Both the position numbers and the translations under genes were made by a program. Below the pieces are notes generated by a model. The model saw only the letters and a list, made by a program, of their open reading frames with translations. It was not told the origin of the DNA and made no database searches. From an uncultured Oscillibacter sp. (GTDB lineage Bacteria; Bacillota; Clostridia; Oscillospirales; Oscillospiraceae), in the NCBI GenBank assembly GCA_900550685.1, contig URTS01000003.1:1-49384 (forward strand): DNA of 49,384 bases, in the 5' to 3' direction. Positions 40,162 to 49,384 of the stretch are shown here, piece by piece (positions within the stretch are counted from its first letter, which is position 1; each line of letters opens with the position of its first letter).

Positions 40162-41610
40162 ATGAGCAATATTCACGAAGAATGCGGCGTATTTGGCGTT
40201 TTCAGCCCCGATAATTACGATGTGGCGCGCATGACGTACTACGGACTGTTTTCGCTGCAGCACCGCGGGCAGGAGTCCTGCGGCATCGTCGTCAACGATG
40301 ACGGACTGTTCGCCGCGTATAAGGATGTGGGCCTCGTCAACGATGTATTCACGCCTGAGCGGCTCGACGCACTCGGCACCGGCAGCATCGCTGTCGGCCA
40401 TGTGCGCTACGGCACGACCGGAAGCAATGACCGCAACAACGCCCAGCCGATCGTCGTCAACCATGTGAAGGGCCGCATGGCTCTCGCGCACAACGGCAAC
40501 CTCGTCAACAGCTATGAACTGCGCTCAAAGCTGGAACTCGAGGGATCCATCTTCCACACGACAAGCGACACCGAGGTCATTTCCTACATCATTACGAAGG
40601 AGCGCCTGACGTCCGGTTCGATTGAAGAGGCCGTCAACCGCGCGATGGACAAACTGAAGGGAGCCTATTCGCTCGCCATCATGTCCCCCTCGAAGCTCAT
40701 CGCCGCCCGCGATGAGCATGGCTTCCGCCCGCTCTGCTACGGGCAGACGGCGGATGGACGCTACGTCATTGCCTCCGAATCCTGCGCACTCGATGCGGTG
40801 GGGGCGGCCTTCATTCGCGATGTCGAGCCGGGCGAGATCCTCGTCTTTGACAAGCAGGGCGTGCGCAGCATCCGCAACCACTGCGAAAAGCAGCCGCAGT
40901 CGCTGTGTGTATTCGAGTATATCTACTTTGCCCGCCCCGACTCTGTGATTGACGGCTGCCAGGTGCATACGGCGCGCGTGCGCGCAGGTTCGTTTCTTGC
41001 GCTTGAGCACCCTGTGCAGGCGGACGTTGTCATTGGTGTGCCGGACTCCGGCCTTGACGCGGCCATCGGCTATTCACGCCAGTCTGGCATCCCTTATGCG
41101 CTTGGCTTCATCAAGAACAAGTACATTGGCCGAACCTTCATCGCCCCCGGCCAGAAGAGCCGCGAGGATAAGGTGCGCATTAAGCTCAACCCCATCTCCG
41201 ATGTCGTGCGCGGCAAGCGCGTCGTGCTGATCGACGACTCCATTGTGCGCGGCACAACGAGCGCACGGATCGTAAAGCTTCTGCGCTCGGCGGGCGCCAC
41301 GGAGATCCATATGCGTATCTCCGCACCGCCCTTCCTTAACCCTTGCTATTACGGCACGGATATCGACTCCCGCGAGCATCTGATCGCCTGCCACCATACC
41401 GTGGAGGAGATCAGCAAAATCATCGGCGCAGACTCGCTGGGCTATCTGAGCGTTGAGAGCGCAAAACGCCTGGCCTGCGGCGTCAACGGCAAGGGCTACT
41501 GTACGGCGTGTTTCGACGGGGCCTATCCCACGGAGATTCCCAGTGAGACGCACAAGAACCGTTTTGAAGAAAAAATTTCGAAAGGCAAGGGTACCTCTCA
41601 TGAATCATAA
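40162..41610 (+). CDS. purF: PurF, amidophosphoribosyltransferase
   Basis: 482 residues. A short propeptide (MSNIHEE) precedes the catalytic Cys of the glutamine amidotransferase domain (CGVFGVFS). LQHRGQESCGI and RYGTTGSND follow. The PRPP site is RVVLIDDSIVRGTTS (about 360-375, starting with V), and cysteines consistent with the Bacillus-type Fe-S cluster are present (CEKQ, YCTACF near the end). It carries out the first committed step of purine synthesis. Start ATG 40162 chosen to match the propeptide; the ribosome site is weak. Overlaps purM by 11 bases. Confidence 0.95.
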   Translation: MSNIHEECGVFGVFSPDNYDVARMTYYGLFSLQHRGQESCGIVVNDDGLFAAYKDVGLVNDVFTPERLDALGTGSIAVGHVRYGTTGSNDRNNAQPIVVNHVKGRMALAHNGNLVNSYELRSKLELEGSIFHTTSDTEVISYIITKERLTSGSIEEAVNRAMDKLKGAYSLAIMSPSKLIAARDEHGFRPLCYGQTADGRYVIASESCALDAVGAAFIRDVEPGEILVFDKQGVRSIRNHCEKQPQSLCVFEYIYFARPDSVIDGCQVHTARVRAGSFLALEHPVQADVVIGVPDSGLDAAIGYSRQSGIPYALGFIKNKYIGRTFIAPGQKSREDKVRIKLNPISDVVRGKRVVLIDDSIVRGTTSARIVKLLRSAGATEIHMRISAPPFLNPCYYGTDIDSREHLIACHHTVEEISKIIGADSLGYLSVESAKRLACGVNGKGYCTACFDGAYPTEIPSETHKNRFEEKISKGKGTSHES

Positions 41611-42643
41611 TTCCCGTTCGGAAAGTTACGCGGCCGCCGGGGTAGACATCACTGCCGGATACCGGGCCGTTGAGTTGATGAAAAGCCACATCGCACGCAC
41701 TATGACCGCAGGCGTCTGTTCCGATATCGGCGGCTTCGGCGGTTTGTTTGAGCTGGATACGTCCAACATTGAGCACCCCGTGCTCGTCAGCGGCACGGAC
41801 GGCGTCGGTACGAAGCTGAAGCTTGCCTTCCTTATGGACAAACACGACACAGTCGGTATCGACTGCGTGGCCATGTGCGTCAACGACATCATCTGCTGCG
41901 GCGCAAAGCCCCTGCTGTTCCTGGACTATATCGCCTGCGGCAAAAATGTCCCCGAGCGCATCGCTGAGATCGTCAGCGGCGTGGCTGAGGGCTGCGTGCA
42001 GAGCGGTGCGGCGCTCATCGGCGGCGAGACGGCGGAGATGCCGGGGTTCTACCCGGCGGAGGAGTATGACCTTGCGGGTTTTGCCGTGGGTGTTGTTGAC
42101 AAGGCAAAAATTCTTGATAAAACAACGATGCGCCCCGGCGATGTTGTGATCGCACTGCCTTCGAGCGGCGTTCACTCCAACGGCTTCTCCCTCGTGCGCA
42201 AAGTCTTTGATGTTGAGCACGCTGACCTTAAAAGCCCCCGTGCGGAGCTTTGTGGCAAGAGCCTCGGCGAGGCGTTGCTTGCCCCGACGAAAATCTATGT
42301 GAAGCCTATGCTTGCCCTTTTCGACGCTGTGCGCGTGAAGGGTGTCTCCCACATCACGGGCGGCGGCTTCTATGAAAATATCCCCCGCAGCATCCCCGAT
42401 GGTCTCTGCGCACGCATTACACGCAGCGCCGTGCGCGTGCTGCCGGTGTTTGACCTGATCGCCCGCACGGGCGGCATCCCCGAACGCGATATGTTCAACA
42501 CCTTCAACATGGGCGTCGGCATGAGCGTGGTCGCTGCGGCAGAGGACGCGCAGCGTGCGCTGGAGATCCTCCGTGCAAACGGCGAGGACGCCTATGTCAT
42601 CGGCGAGATCACCGAGGGCGAAGAAAAGGTGGTCCTATGCTGA
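41600..42643 (+). CDS. purM: PurM, AIR synthetase
   Basis: 347 residues. SYAAAGVDITAGYRAVELMK, GTDGVGTKLKLAF, GGETAEMPGFY and HITGGGFYENIPR are family signatures. Converts FGAM to AIR with ATP. AAAGGCAAGG lies before the ATG, inside purF. Overlaps purN by seven bases. Confidence 0.96.
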   Translation: MNHNSRSESYAAAGVDITAGYRAVELMKSHIARTMTAGVCSDIGGFGGLFELDTSNIEHPVLVSGTDGVGTKLKLAFLMDKHDTVGIDCVAMCVNDIICCGAKPLLFLDYIACGKNVPERIAEIVSGVAEGCVQSGAALIGGETAEMPGFYPAEEYDLAGFAVGVVDKAKILDKTTMRPGDVVIALPSSGVHSNGFSLVRKVFDVEHADLKSPRAELCGKSLGEALLAPTKIYVKPMLALFDAVRVKGVSHITGGGFYENIPRSIPDGLCARITRSAVRVLPVFDLIARTGGIPERDMFNTFNMGVGMSVVAAAEDAQRALEILRANGEDAYVIGEITEGEEKVVLC

Positions 42644-43260
42644 AAACGCGGATCGCAGTGTTCGTCTCCGGCGGTGGAACGAACCTGCAGGCCTTGCTCG
42701 ATGCGCAGGCGGCCGGAAAAATCCCAAGTGGCGAGATCGTCCTTGTCGCGGCGAGCAACCCTAAGGCATACGCCCTGGAGCGCGCTGCACGCGCGGGCGT
42801 GAAGAGCGTCATCGTCGAGCGGCGCGCCTGCGGCAGCCAGGAGGACTTCGAGGCGGCGCTGCGCTGTGCACTGCGCGAAAGCGGCGCAGAGATGATCATC
42901 CTCGCCGGCTTTATGAGTATCTTGAGCGAAGCGTTTACGGCCGAGTGGCCCGAACGCATCCTCAATGTCCACCCATCCCTGATCCCCGCATTCTGCGGCA
43001 AGGGCTATTATGGCCTGCGTGTCCACGAGGCAGCGCTGGCGCGCGGCGTGAAGGTGACGGGCGCGACCGTACACTATGTCAATGAAATTCCGGACGGCGG
43101 CCGGATCCTGCTGCAGAAGGCGGTTGAGGTGCTGCCGGGCGACACGCCGCAGACGCTGCAGCGGCGGGTGATGGAACAGGCTGAATGGATCCTGCTTCCG
43201 CAGGCGGCAGAGATGGTTGCCGCGCGGCTGCGGGTGGAAAAAGAAGGGAGCAGGGCATGA
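42637..43260 (+). CDS. purN: PurN, GAR transformylase
   Basis: 207 residues. IAVFVSGGGTNLQALLD, the catalytic NVHPSLIPAF (Asn, His), and VTGATVHYVNEIPDGG (His, Asp) identify the 10-formyl-folate-dependent enzyme. Its need for formyl-folate links directly to ZTP control of the operon. Stop overlaps the next start (ATGA). Confidence 0.95.
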   Translation: MLKTRIAVFVSGGGTNLQALLDAQAAGKIPSGEIVLVAASNPKAYALERAARAGVKSVIVERRACGSQEDFEAALRCALRESGAEMIILAGFMSILSEAFTAEWPERILNVHPSLIPAFCGKGYYGLRVHEAALARGVKVTGATVHYVNEIPDGGRILLQKAVEVLPGDTPQTLQRRVMEQAEWILLPQAAEMVAARLRVEKEGSRA

Positions 43261-44000
43261 ACGTATACGAACTGAAAACCCCGCGCGAGCTGCTCACGGG
43301 CAACAGCTATGCCGGCCGCGGCATCGTCATCGGCAAGACCCCGGACGGCAAGAAGGCCGCCGTGGCCTATTTCATCATGGGGCGCAGTGCCAACAGCCGC
43401 AACCGCATCTTCACCGAGGACGGCGGCACAGTCTACACCCGCCCCTTCGACGAGTCGAAGGTTGAGGACCCGTCGCTCATTATTTATGCGGCGGTGCGCC
43501 GCATGGGCGCCCACCTCATCGTGACGAACGGTGACCAGACTGACACGATCTGCGAGGGCCTTGCACATGGCCAGCAATTTGGACAGGCGCTGGAAAGCCG
43601 CTGCTTTGAGCCCGATGCACCGAACTTTACCCCCCGCATCAGCGGTATGCTCACCTTTGCCGGCAAGGACTTCCAATATGAGATGAGCATCCTCAAGAGT
43701 GCGGACGCCGAAGGCAGCGCCTGCAGCCGCTATCACTTCTGCTACCCGGCGCTGCCGGGCGTAGGCCACTTCCTGCACACCTATGTCGGCGATGGCGATC
43801 CTCTTCCGACATTTCAGGGTGAGCCTGAGCGCATGGCCATCCCGCAGGACATCGATGAGCTGACGCAGCAACTGTGGGACAGCCTTGATGAGGACAACCG
43901 CATTTCCCTCTATGTGGAGACGGTGGATCTGGAGAATGGCCGCACCGAGCACCGCCTGATCAACAAGAACGGTTCGGGAGGTGCTTGCTGTGGCAAATAA
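43257..44000 (+). CDS. purO: PurO-type IMP cyclohydrolase
   Basis: 247 residues. N-terminal NSYAGRGIVIGKTPDG, YFIMGRSANSRNRIF and TVYTRPFDESKV, with later FTPRISGML and YHFCYPALPGVGHFLHTY, match the archaeal-type IMP cyclohydrolase family also found in Clostridia. It closes the ring of FAICAR to give IMP, the last step, which is normally done by the N-terminal domain of PurH. That domain is absent here. Coupled to purN by a 4-base overlap; its stop overlaps the purB start region. Confidence 0.9.
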   Translation: MNVYELKTPRELLTGNSYAGRGIVIGKTPDGKKAAVAYFIMGRSANSRNRIFTEDGGTVYTRPFDESKVEDPSLIIYAAVRRMGAHLIVTNGDQTDTICEGLAHGQQFGQALESRCFEPDAPNFTPRISGMLTFAGKDFQYEMSILKSADAEGSACSRYHFCYPALPGVGHFLHTYVGDGDPLPTFQGEPERMAIPQDIDELTQQLWDSLDEDNRISLYVETVDLENGRTEHRLINKNGSGGACCGK

Positions 44001-45426
44001 CAAGGACAGCTACATCTCCCCCCTCTCCACGCGCTATGCAAGCGCGGAGATGCAGCATATTTTCTCCGAAAACTTCAAGTTCCGTACCTGGCGGCGGCTC
44101 TGGATCGCGCTGGCACACGCTGAGCAGACGCTGGGACTCGATATTACGGACGAGCAGATCGCCGAGATGGATGCGCACAAGGACGACATCGACTATGCCG
44201 TGGCGGAAACGCGCGAGAAGGAAGTGCGCCACGATGTGATGGCACATGTTTACGCCTTCGGTAAGCAGTGCCCCAAGGCTGAGCCGATTATCCACCTCGG
44301 TGCAACGAGCTGCTACGTCGGCGACAATACAGATGTCATTATTCTGCGCGAAGCGTCACAGCTTTTGCTGCGCAAGGCGGCGCAGGTACTGCGCAATCTT
44401 GCGGCATTCGCCGAACAGTATAAGGCGCTGCCGTGCCTTGCCTATACCCACCTCCAGCCCGCGCAGCTCACGACTGTCGGCAAGCGTGCGACGCTTTGGA
44501 TGTATGAGCTGACGCAGGACATTGAAAATCTTGAATTCCAGCTCGAGCGGCTGCGGCTGCTCGGCAGCAAGGGCACCACCGGCACACAGGCAAGCTTTAT
44601 GGAGCTGTTTGCGGGGGATGAGGAGAAGGTACGCCGTCTTGAGCAGCTCATCGCAGAGGAGATGGGCTTTGCGGCCTGCGTCCCCGTTTCCGGCCAGACG
44701 TACTCGCGCAAGGTCGACGCGTATTTTCTCTCAGTTCTCTCCGGCTTTGCCCAGAGCGCATATAAATTCTCTAACGACATGCGTCTGCTGCAGTCATTCG
44801 AGGAGATGGAGGAGCCGTTCGAGGCGCACCAGATCGGCTCGAGCGCCATGCCCTACAAGCGAAACCCCATGCGCAGCGAGCGCATCTCGTCACTGGCGCG
44901 CTATGTGATCGCCGACAGCCTCAACCCGGCCATGACGGCCGGTACCCAGTGGTTCGAGCGCACGCTTGACGACAGCGCGAATAAGCGCATCTCGGTATCC
45001 GAGGCTTTCCTGGCCGTAGACGCCATTTTGAACATCTATATCAACATTACGCAGGGGCTCGTTGTCTATGACCGCGTCGTGACGCGCCGTGTGATGGAAA
45101 AGCTCCCCTTCATGGCGACCGAGAACATCATGATGGAGAGCGTCAAACGCGGCGGCAACCGCCAGGAGCTGCACGAAGCGCTGCGTGTCCATTCCCACGC
45201 GGCGGCGCGGCGTGTCAAGCTTGAGGGCGGAGCAAACGACCTCATTGACCGCATCGCAGCCGACCCGATCTTCCCGCTGAGCCGTGAGGAAATCGTTTCC
45301 CAACTTGACCCGGCGCTCTACATTGGGCGCAGCGTCTCGCAGGTAGAGGAATTCCTGCGCGGCGTGGCGCGGCCCATCCTCGACCGCTATAACGGCGGAG
45401 AGATTCACGCGGAACTGAGCGTCTAA
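43990..45426 (+). CDS. purB: PurB, adenylosuccinate lyase
   Basis: 478 residues. The fumarase-superfamily signature GSSAMPYKRNPMRSE lies near 280, with HLGATSCYVGDNTD near 90 and YTHLQPAQLTTVGKR near 155. It cleaves SAICAR and adenylosuccinate, releasing fumarate. The GTG start at 43990 has GGGAGG 8 bases upstream and overlaps the 3' end of purO by 11 bases. An in-frame GTG three codons earlier lies inside the ribosome site. Confidence 0.94.
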   Translation: MANNKDSYISPLSTRYASAEMQHIFSENFKFRTWRRLWIALAHAEQTLGLDITDEQIAEMDAHKDDIDYAVAETREKEVRHDVMAHVYAFGKQCPKAEPIIHLGATSCYVGDNTDVIILREASQLLLRKAAQVLRNLAAFAEQYKALPCLAYTHLQPAQLTTVGKRATLWMYELTQDIENLEFQLERLRLLGSKGTTGTQASFMELFAGDEEKVRRLEQLIAEEMGFAACVPVSGQTYSRKVDAYFLSVLSGFAQSAYKFSNDMRLLQSFEEMEEPFEAHQIGSSAMPYKRNPMRSERISSLARYVIADSLNPAMTAGTQWFERTLDDSANKRISVSEAFLAVDAILNIYINITQGLVVYDRVVTRRVMEKLPFMATENIMMESVKRGGNRQELHEALRVHSHAAARRVKLEGGANDLIDRIAADPIFPLSREEIVSQLDPALYIGRSVSQVEEFLRGVARPILDRYNGGEIHAELSV

Positions 45427-45446
45427 ATCGGAAAGGAGAGCCATTC

Positions 45447-46631
45447 ATGAAGGAATTTGAACTGAAATACGGCTGCAACCCCAATCAGAAGCCTGCCCGC
45501 ATCTATATGGAGGGCGGCGCGGAGCTTCCGGTGCAGATCCTCTGCGGCCGTCCGGGATATATCAACTTTCTTGACGCATTCAATTCATGGCAGCTTGTGC
45601 GCGAACTGCGCGCGGCGACGGGGCTGCCCTGCGCAGCCTCGTTCAAGCACGTCAGCCCCACGAGTGCGGCGCTGGGTCTGCCGCTGCCGGAAAAGCTCAA
45701 GCGCGCCTGCTTCGTTGCGGACATTGAGGGACTGGACGACTCGCCCCTTGCCTGCGCCTATGCCCGCGCCCGCGGCACGGACCGCATGAGTTCCTTTGGC
45801 GACTGGATCGCCCTGTCGGACGTGTGCGACGTGACAACGGCAAAGCTCATCAAGCGCGAGGTGTCCGACGGCATCATTGCTCCGGGCTATGAGGCGGAGG
45901 CGCTTGAGATCCTGCGCGCCAAGCGCAAGGGCAGCTACAACATTGTGCAGGTCGATCCCGATTATGAACCCGCCGCACTTGAGCGCAAGCAGGTGTTCGG
46001 CGTGACGTTTGAGCAGGGGCACAACAGCTGCCGCATCGACGGGACGCTTCTTGAAAAGCTTGTGACGAAGAACACCGACCTGCCCGAGAGCGCGCGCCGC
46101 GACCTGCTCGTAGCCCTCATCACGCTGAAATACACCCAGTCGAACTCCGTGTGCTACGCGGTGGACGGACAGGCCATCGGCGTCGGTGCGGGGCAGCAGT
46201 CTCGTATCCACTGCACGCGCCTTGCCGGCGGCAAGGCCGACACCTGGCACCTGCGCCAGTGTGATAAGGTGCTGAACCTGCCGTTTCTGCCGCAGCTCGG
46301 CCGCGCCGAGCGTGACAACGTCATCGACGGCTATATCAACAAGAACGAAGAGGACGTTTGTGCCGAGGGCATCTGGCAGAAGTACTTCCAGACCCGCCCC
46401 GAACCGCTGACCGCTGAGGAGGCTGCGGCTTATCTCGCCGGGATTGACGGTGTGGCGCTGGGTTCGGATGCGTTTTTCCCCTTCAGCGACAACATTGAGC
46501 GCGCTCACCGCAGCGGCGTGCGCTACATTGCCCAGCCAGGCGGCTCCATCCGCGATGACGCTGTGATCGACTGTTGTGACAAGTACGGAATGGTCATGGC
46601 CTTTACGGGTCTGCGGCTATTCCACCATTAA
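45447..46631 (+). CDS. purH: AICAR transformylase, PurH C-terminal domain only
   Basis: 394 residues. AASFKHVSPTSAALG holds the Lys-His catalytic pair of the AICAR formyltransferase domain; further marks are SDGIIAPGYE, YTQSNSVCYAVDGQAIGVGAG and ALGSDAFFPFSDNIERA. The IMP cyclohydrolase domain that begins bifunctional PurH is missing, and PurO upstream supplies it. It formylates AICAR (ZMP) with 10-formyl-folate, so a block here raises ZTP and the riboswitch ligand. AAAGGAGA ribosome site. Confidence 0.93.
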   Translation: MKEFELKYGCNPNQKPARIYMEGGAELPVQILCGRPGYINFLDAFNSWQLVRELRAATGLPCAASFKHVSPTSAALGLPLPEKLKRACFVADIEGLDDSPLACAYARARGTDRMSSFGDWIALSDVCDVTTAKLIKREVSDGIIAPGYEAEALEILRAKRKGSYNIVQVDPDYEPAALERKQVFGVTFEQGHNSCRIDGTLLEKLVTKNTDLPESARRDLLVALITLKYTQSNSVCYAVDGQAIGVGAGQQSRIHCTRLAGGKADTWHLRQCDKVLNLPFLPQLGRAERDNVIDGYINKNEEDVCAEGIWQKYFQTRPEPLTAEEAAAYLAGIDGVALGSDAFFPFSDNIERAHRSGVRYIAQPGGSIRDDAVIDCCDKYGMVMAFTGLRLFHH

Positions 46632-46656
46632 CGGACAGAGGGAAAGGAGTGCCGGA

Positions 46657-47937
46657 ATGAAGCTTCTGGTTGTAGGCGGCGGCGGACGCGAGCACGCGAT
46701 TATCAAAAAACTGAAAGAGAACCCCTCCGTGACGCAGATCATTGCCGCGCCCGGCAACGGCGGCATCGCCGCCGATGCGGTGTGCGTACCGATTGGGGCA
46801 AAGGATATCGACGGACTGGTCGCCCTCGCGCAGCGCGAGCGGGTCGACTATGCCGTGGTCGCGCCGGACGACCCGCTGGTGCTTGGCGCGGTGGACGCGC
46901 TGACGGCGGCGGGTATCCCATGCTTTGGCCCAAACCGTGCGGCAGCCGTCATCGAGGGCAGTAAGGTCTTCTCTAAGCACCTTATGAAGAAATACGGCAT
47001 CCCCACGGCGGCCTATGAGACATTTGACGACATGGATGCGGCGCTTGCCTATCTCGACACGGCTCCGGTGCCGGTCGTCGTGAAAGCGGACGGACTCGCC
47101 CTCGGCAAGGGCGTCATCATTGCGCAGAGCCGTGAGGAGGCAAAGGAGGCTGTCGTTTCTATGATGCGCGATGGGCGCTTCGGCGAGAGCGGCCGCCACA
47201 TCGTGATCGAGGAATTTTTGACAGGGCCGGAGGTATCGGTGCTGTCGTTCACGGACGGGGAGACGCTGGTGCCCATGGTGTCCTCAATGGATCACAAGCG
47301 CGCGCTTGACGGCGATGAGGGCCTGAATACCGGCGGTATGGGCACGATCGCACCGAACCCGTTCTATACGGACGAGATCGCGGCCGCGTGCATGGAAAAG
47401 ATCTTTCTGCCGACGATCCGCGCTATGCGCGCCGAAGGGCGCACGTTCCGGGGCTGTCTGTATTTTGGCCTGATGCTGACGCCGGACGGTCCAAAGGTCA
47501 TCGAGTATAACTGCCGCTTCGGCGACCCCGAGACGCAGGTGGTGCTCCCCCTGCTCGAGAGTGATCTGCTCACTGTCATGCAGGCGACAACGAACGGCAC
47601 ATTGAAGGACACACCCGTGCGCTTCAAGACCGGGAGCGCATGCTGCTGCGTCGTCATGGCCTCGCAGGGCTATCCGCAGAGCTATAAAACGGGCTTCCCG
47701 ATCACGATGGACACCGACGCTGCGGCGCACACGTTCGTCGCCGGCGCAAAGCTGCGCGAGGATGGGGTGCTCGTCACCTCCGGCGGGCGCGTGGCGGGCG
47801 TCACCGCCGTACAGCCTACGCTTGAACAGGCTGTTCAGGCTGCCTACGAGCGTGTTGGGCACGTTCACTTTGAAAACGCATATTACCGCCGCGACATCGG
47901 CGCACGCGCGCTGCAGGCGCTCAGGGAGGAAAAGTGA
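46657..47937 (+). CDS. purD: PurD, GAR synthetase
   Basis: 426 residues. N-terminal KLLVVGGGGREHAI, then the ATP-grasp core (KADGLALGKGVIIAQS, IEEFLTGPEVSVLSF, GLNTGGMGTIAPNPF, FGDPETQVVLPLL). Joins glycine to phosphoribosylamine. AAAGGAG ribosome site 8 bases before ATG. Confidence 0.96.
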   Translation: MKLLVVGGGGREHAIIKKLKENPSVTQIIAAPGNGGIAADAVCVPIGAKDIDGLVALAQRERVDYAVVAPDDPLVLGAVDALTAAGIPCFGPNRAAAVIEGSKVFSKHLMKKYGIPTAAYETFDDMDAALAYLDTAPVPVVVKADGLALGKGVIIAQSREEAKEAVVSMMRDGRFGESGRHIVIEEFLTGPEVSVLSFTDGETLVPMVSSMDHKRALDGDEGLNTGGMGTIAPNPFYTDEIAAACMEKIFLPTIRAMRAEGRTFRGCLYFGLMLTPDGPKVIEYNCRFGDPETQVVLPLLESDLLTVMQATTNGTLKDTPVRFKTGSACCCVVMASQGYPQSYKTGFPITMDTDAAAHTFVAGAKLREDGVLVTSGGRVAGVTAVQPTLEQAVQAAYERVGHVHFENAYYRRDIGARALQALREEK

Positions 47938-47938
47938 C

Positions 47939-49384
47939 ATGGTATACCGTGTACTTGTGGAAAAAAAGCCGGAGCTGGCCAATGACGCACGCAGCCTGCT
48001 GAACGAGGCAAAGCAGCTGCTCGGTGTGGAGCACCTGGAACGGGTCCGTATCCTGAACCGCTATGATGTAGAGCACATCACGCCGGAGCTGTTTGACTAT
48101 GCTGTGAAGACGGTGTTCTCAGAGCCGCAGGTGGATCTTGTGATGCGCGAGGTTGACACGGACGGGGCAAGCGTGTTCGCTGTGGAGTATCTGCCGGGTC
48201 AGTTCGACCAGCGGGCGGACTCCGCCGCGCAGTGCATCCAGATCATCTCGCAGGGCGAACGCCCGGACGTGCGTACGGCACGCGTATATCTGCTCTATGG
48301 CGCACTGACAGATGCGGAGCTCGCGGCCATCAAAAAGCACGTCATCAACCCCGTAGACTCTCGCGAGGCGTCTCTGACGCTGCCCGAGACGTTGGAGATC
48401 CGTTATGAGATCCCCACAACGGTTGAGACGCTCACGGTTTTCCGCACCTGCACTGACGAGGAGCTTGCGCAGCTGATCGACAAGCGGGGCCTTGCGATGG
48501 ATCTCGACGATATCCGCTGCTGCCGCGACTATTTCCGCACGGAGCAGCGTGATCCGACCATCACGGAGCTGCGCATGATCGATACCTACTGGTCCGATCA
48601 TTGCCGTCACACGACGTTCTCCACTACACTCGACCGCGTGACCTTCGAGGATCCGCTGGCGGAGAAAACGTATCAAAACTATCTCAAAACCCGCGAACAG
48701 CTCGGCCGTACGAAACCCGTGAACCTCATGGACGTGGCAACGCTTGCGGTGAAGTACCTGCGCAAAATTGGCAAGCTCGACAAGCTCGATGAGTCCGAGG
48801 AGATCAACGCCTGCACAGTGAAGATCACTGTCGAAGTCGATGGAAAGACCGAGCCGTGGCTGCTGCTATTTAAGAACGAAACGCACAATCACCCCACGGA
48901 GATCGAACCCTTCGGCGGCGCGGCGACCTGCATCGGCGGTGCGATCCGTGACCCGCTTTCCGGCCGCTCGTATGTCTATGGTGCGATGCGCCTGACGGGT
49001 GCGGCCAGCCCCCTGCAGCCCGTGAGCGAAACACTCCCCGGCAAGCTCCCCCAGCGGACGATCTGCCAAACCGCCGCAGCAGGTTATGCTTCCTACGGCA
49101 ACCAGATCGGCCTTGCCACCGGCATCGTCGATGAGCTCTACCACCCCGGATATGCGGCCAAACGCATGGAGATCGGCGCGGTCATTGCCGCAGCTCCGGC
49201 GGCCAACGTTCGCCGTGAGCGGCCGCAGAGCGGCGACGTTGTGATTTTGCTCGGCGGGCGCACAGGCCGCGACGGCTGCGGCGGTGCAACGGGCTCCTCC
49301 AAGTCGCACACGGTGCAGTCGCTCGAGAGCTGCGGCGCAGAGGTGCAGAAGGGCAACGCACCCGAGGAGCGCAAGCTCCAGCGC
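47939..49384 (+). CDS. purL: PurL, FGAM synthase, large type (truncated by window end)
   Basis: 482 codons are present and open to the window edge. N-terminal PurS-like part (YRVLVEKKPELANDARSLL), then DTYWSDHCRHTTF and the ATP/FGAR site ETHNHPTEIEPFGG, with TAAAGYASYGNQIGLATG later. The presence of a PurS-like N terminus in the same chain indicates the long single-chain clostridial enzyme (about 1200 residues), which would include a glutaminase domain beyond the window. Start ATG lies one base after the purD stop; AGGGAGGAAA is upstream inside purD. Confidence 0.93.
   Translation, partial: MVYRVLVEKKPELANDARSLLNEAKQLLGVEHLERVRILNRYDVEHITPELFDYAVKTVFSEPQVDLVMREVDTDGASVFAVEYLPGQFDQRADSAAQCIQIISQGERPDVRTARVYLLYGALTDAELAAIKKHVINPVDSREASLTLPETLEIRYEIPTTVETLTVFRTCTDEELAQLIDKRGLAMDLDDIRCCRDYFRTEQRDPTITELRMIDTYWSDHCRHTTFSTTLDRVTFEDPLAEKTYQNYLKTREQLGRTKPVNLMDVATLAVKYLRKIGKLDKLDESEEINACTVKITVEVDGKTEPWLLLFKNETHNHPTEIEPFGGAATCIGGAIRDPLSGRSYVYGAMRLTGAASPLQPVSETLPGKLPQRTICQTAAAGYASYGNQIGLATGIVDELYHPGYAAKRMEIGAVIAAAPAANVRRERPQSGDVVILLGGRTGRDGCGGATGSSKSHTVQSLESCGAEVQKGNAPEERKLQR

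Noticed and set aside
1..49384. tRNA, rRNA, insertion sequences or transposases
   Set aside because: No tRNA-like cloverleaf with T-loop, no rRNA segment, and no transposase or integrase reading frame were found, although the plasmid-like block would make an integrase plausible.

Overview
The window looks like a Clostridia (Bacillota) chromosome or large secondary replicon, most likely an Oscillospiraceae relative. The basis is strong AGGAGG-type ribosome sites, an S-layer-homology (SLH) surface protein, Spo0A-type domains, ECF-type vitamin uptake, the Firmicutes riboswitch repertoire (TPP, lysine, ZTP) and a purine operon with PurO. This placement is inference from gene content; there is no rRNA or tRNA to anchor it.

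Left part (1-12.95 kb). After a large SLH protein (133-3000, minus) comes a plasmid-like block. It holds a lone unrecognised gene (3282-4079), a three-gene minus-strand operon of unknown role containing a PD-(D/E)XK nuclease-like protein and an XRE-type regulator (4131-5903), a Rep_3-type initiator (6067-7044), and about 1 kb of iterons with a core GAGATCAAAACCTCGT. Eight iterons are spaced 44 bp apart and a second group is spaced 22 bp apart. Next is a tightly coupled parA-parB-ribbon-helix-helix operon (9270-11562), bracketed by a different repeat that is a candidate centromere, and then a DnaD-like protein (12075-12905). This is a complete low-copy replicon module sitting next to ordinary metabolic genes: a chromid, a megaplasmid or an integrated plasmid.

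Middle (13-38.3 kb). Metabolic and transport genes follow: a DUF2798 membrane protein; thiW behind a TPP riboswitch and a probable cobalamin riboswitch in tandem; a MalY/PatB C-S lyase; a fused tcdA / dicarboxylate-symporter remnant running into an alpha/beta hydrolase; ogt; XRE and Spo0A-like fragments; carbonic anhydrase; a two-component system divergent from a MacA/MacB-type efflux operon; a Na+/solute symporter with a perfect 26-bp palindrome at its promoter; a DUF362 protein; and a UlaG-like hydrolase. The arginine region is damaged: argC is frameshifted and followed by a second diverged argC tail, and the argJ 5' half is fused to an aminotransferase 3' half. A lysine riboswitch then controls an amino-acid ABC transporter plus an M20 peptidase, which points to lysine import.

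Right part (38.7-49.4 kb). A promoter and ZTP riboswitch with an overlapping terminator lead into a compact purine operon, purE-C-F-M-N-O-B-H(AICAR transformylase only)-D-L, cut by the window end inside purL. IMP formation uses separate PurO and transformylase proteins instead of bifunctional PurH. Codon choice appears to change at this operon. The most notable items are the dual-period iteron origin with its own candidate centromere, the tandem TPP/cobalamin leader on thiW, and the cluster of fused or broken genes.
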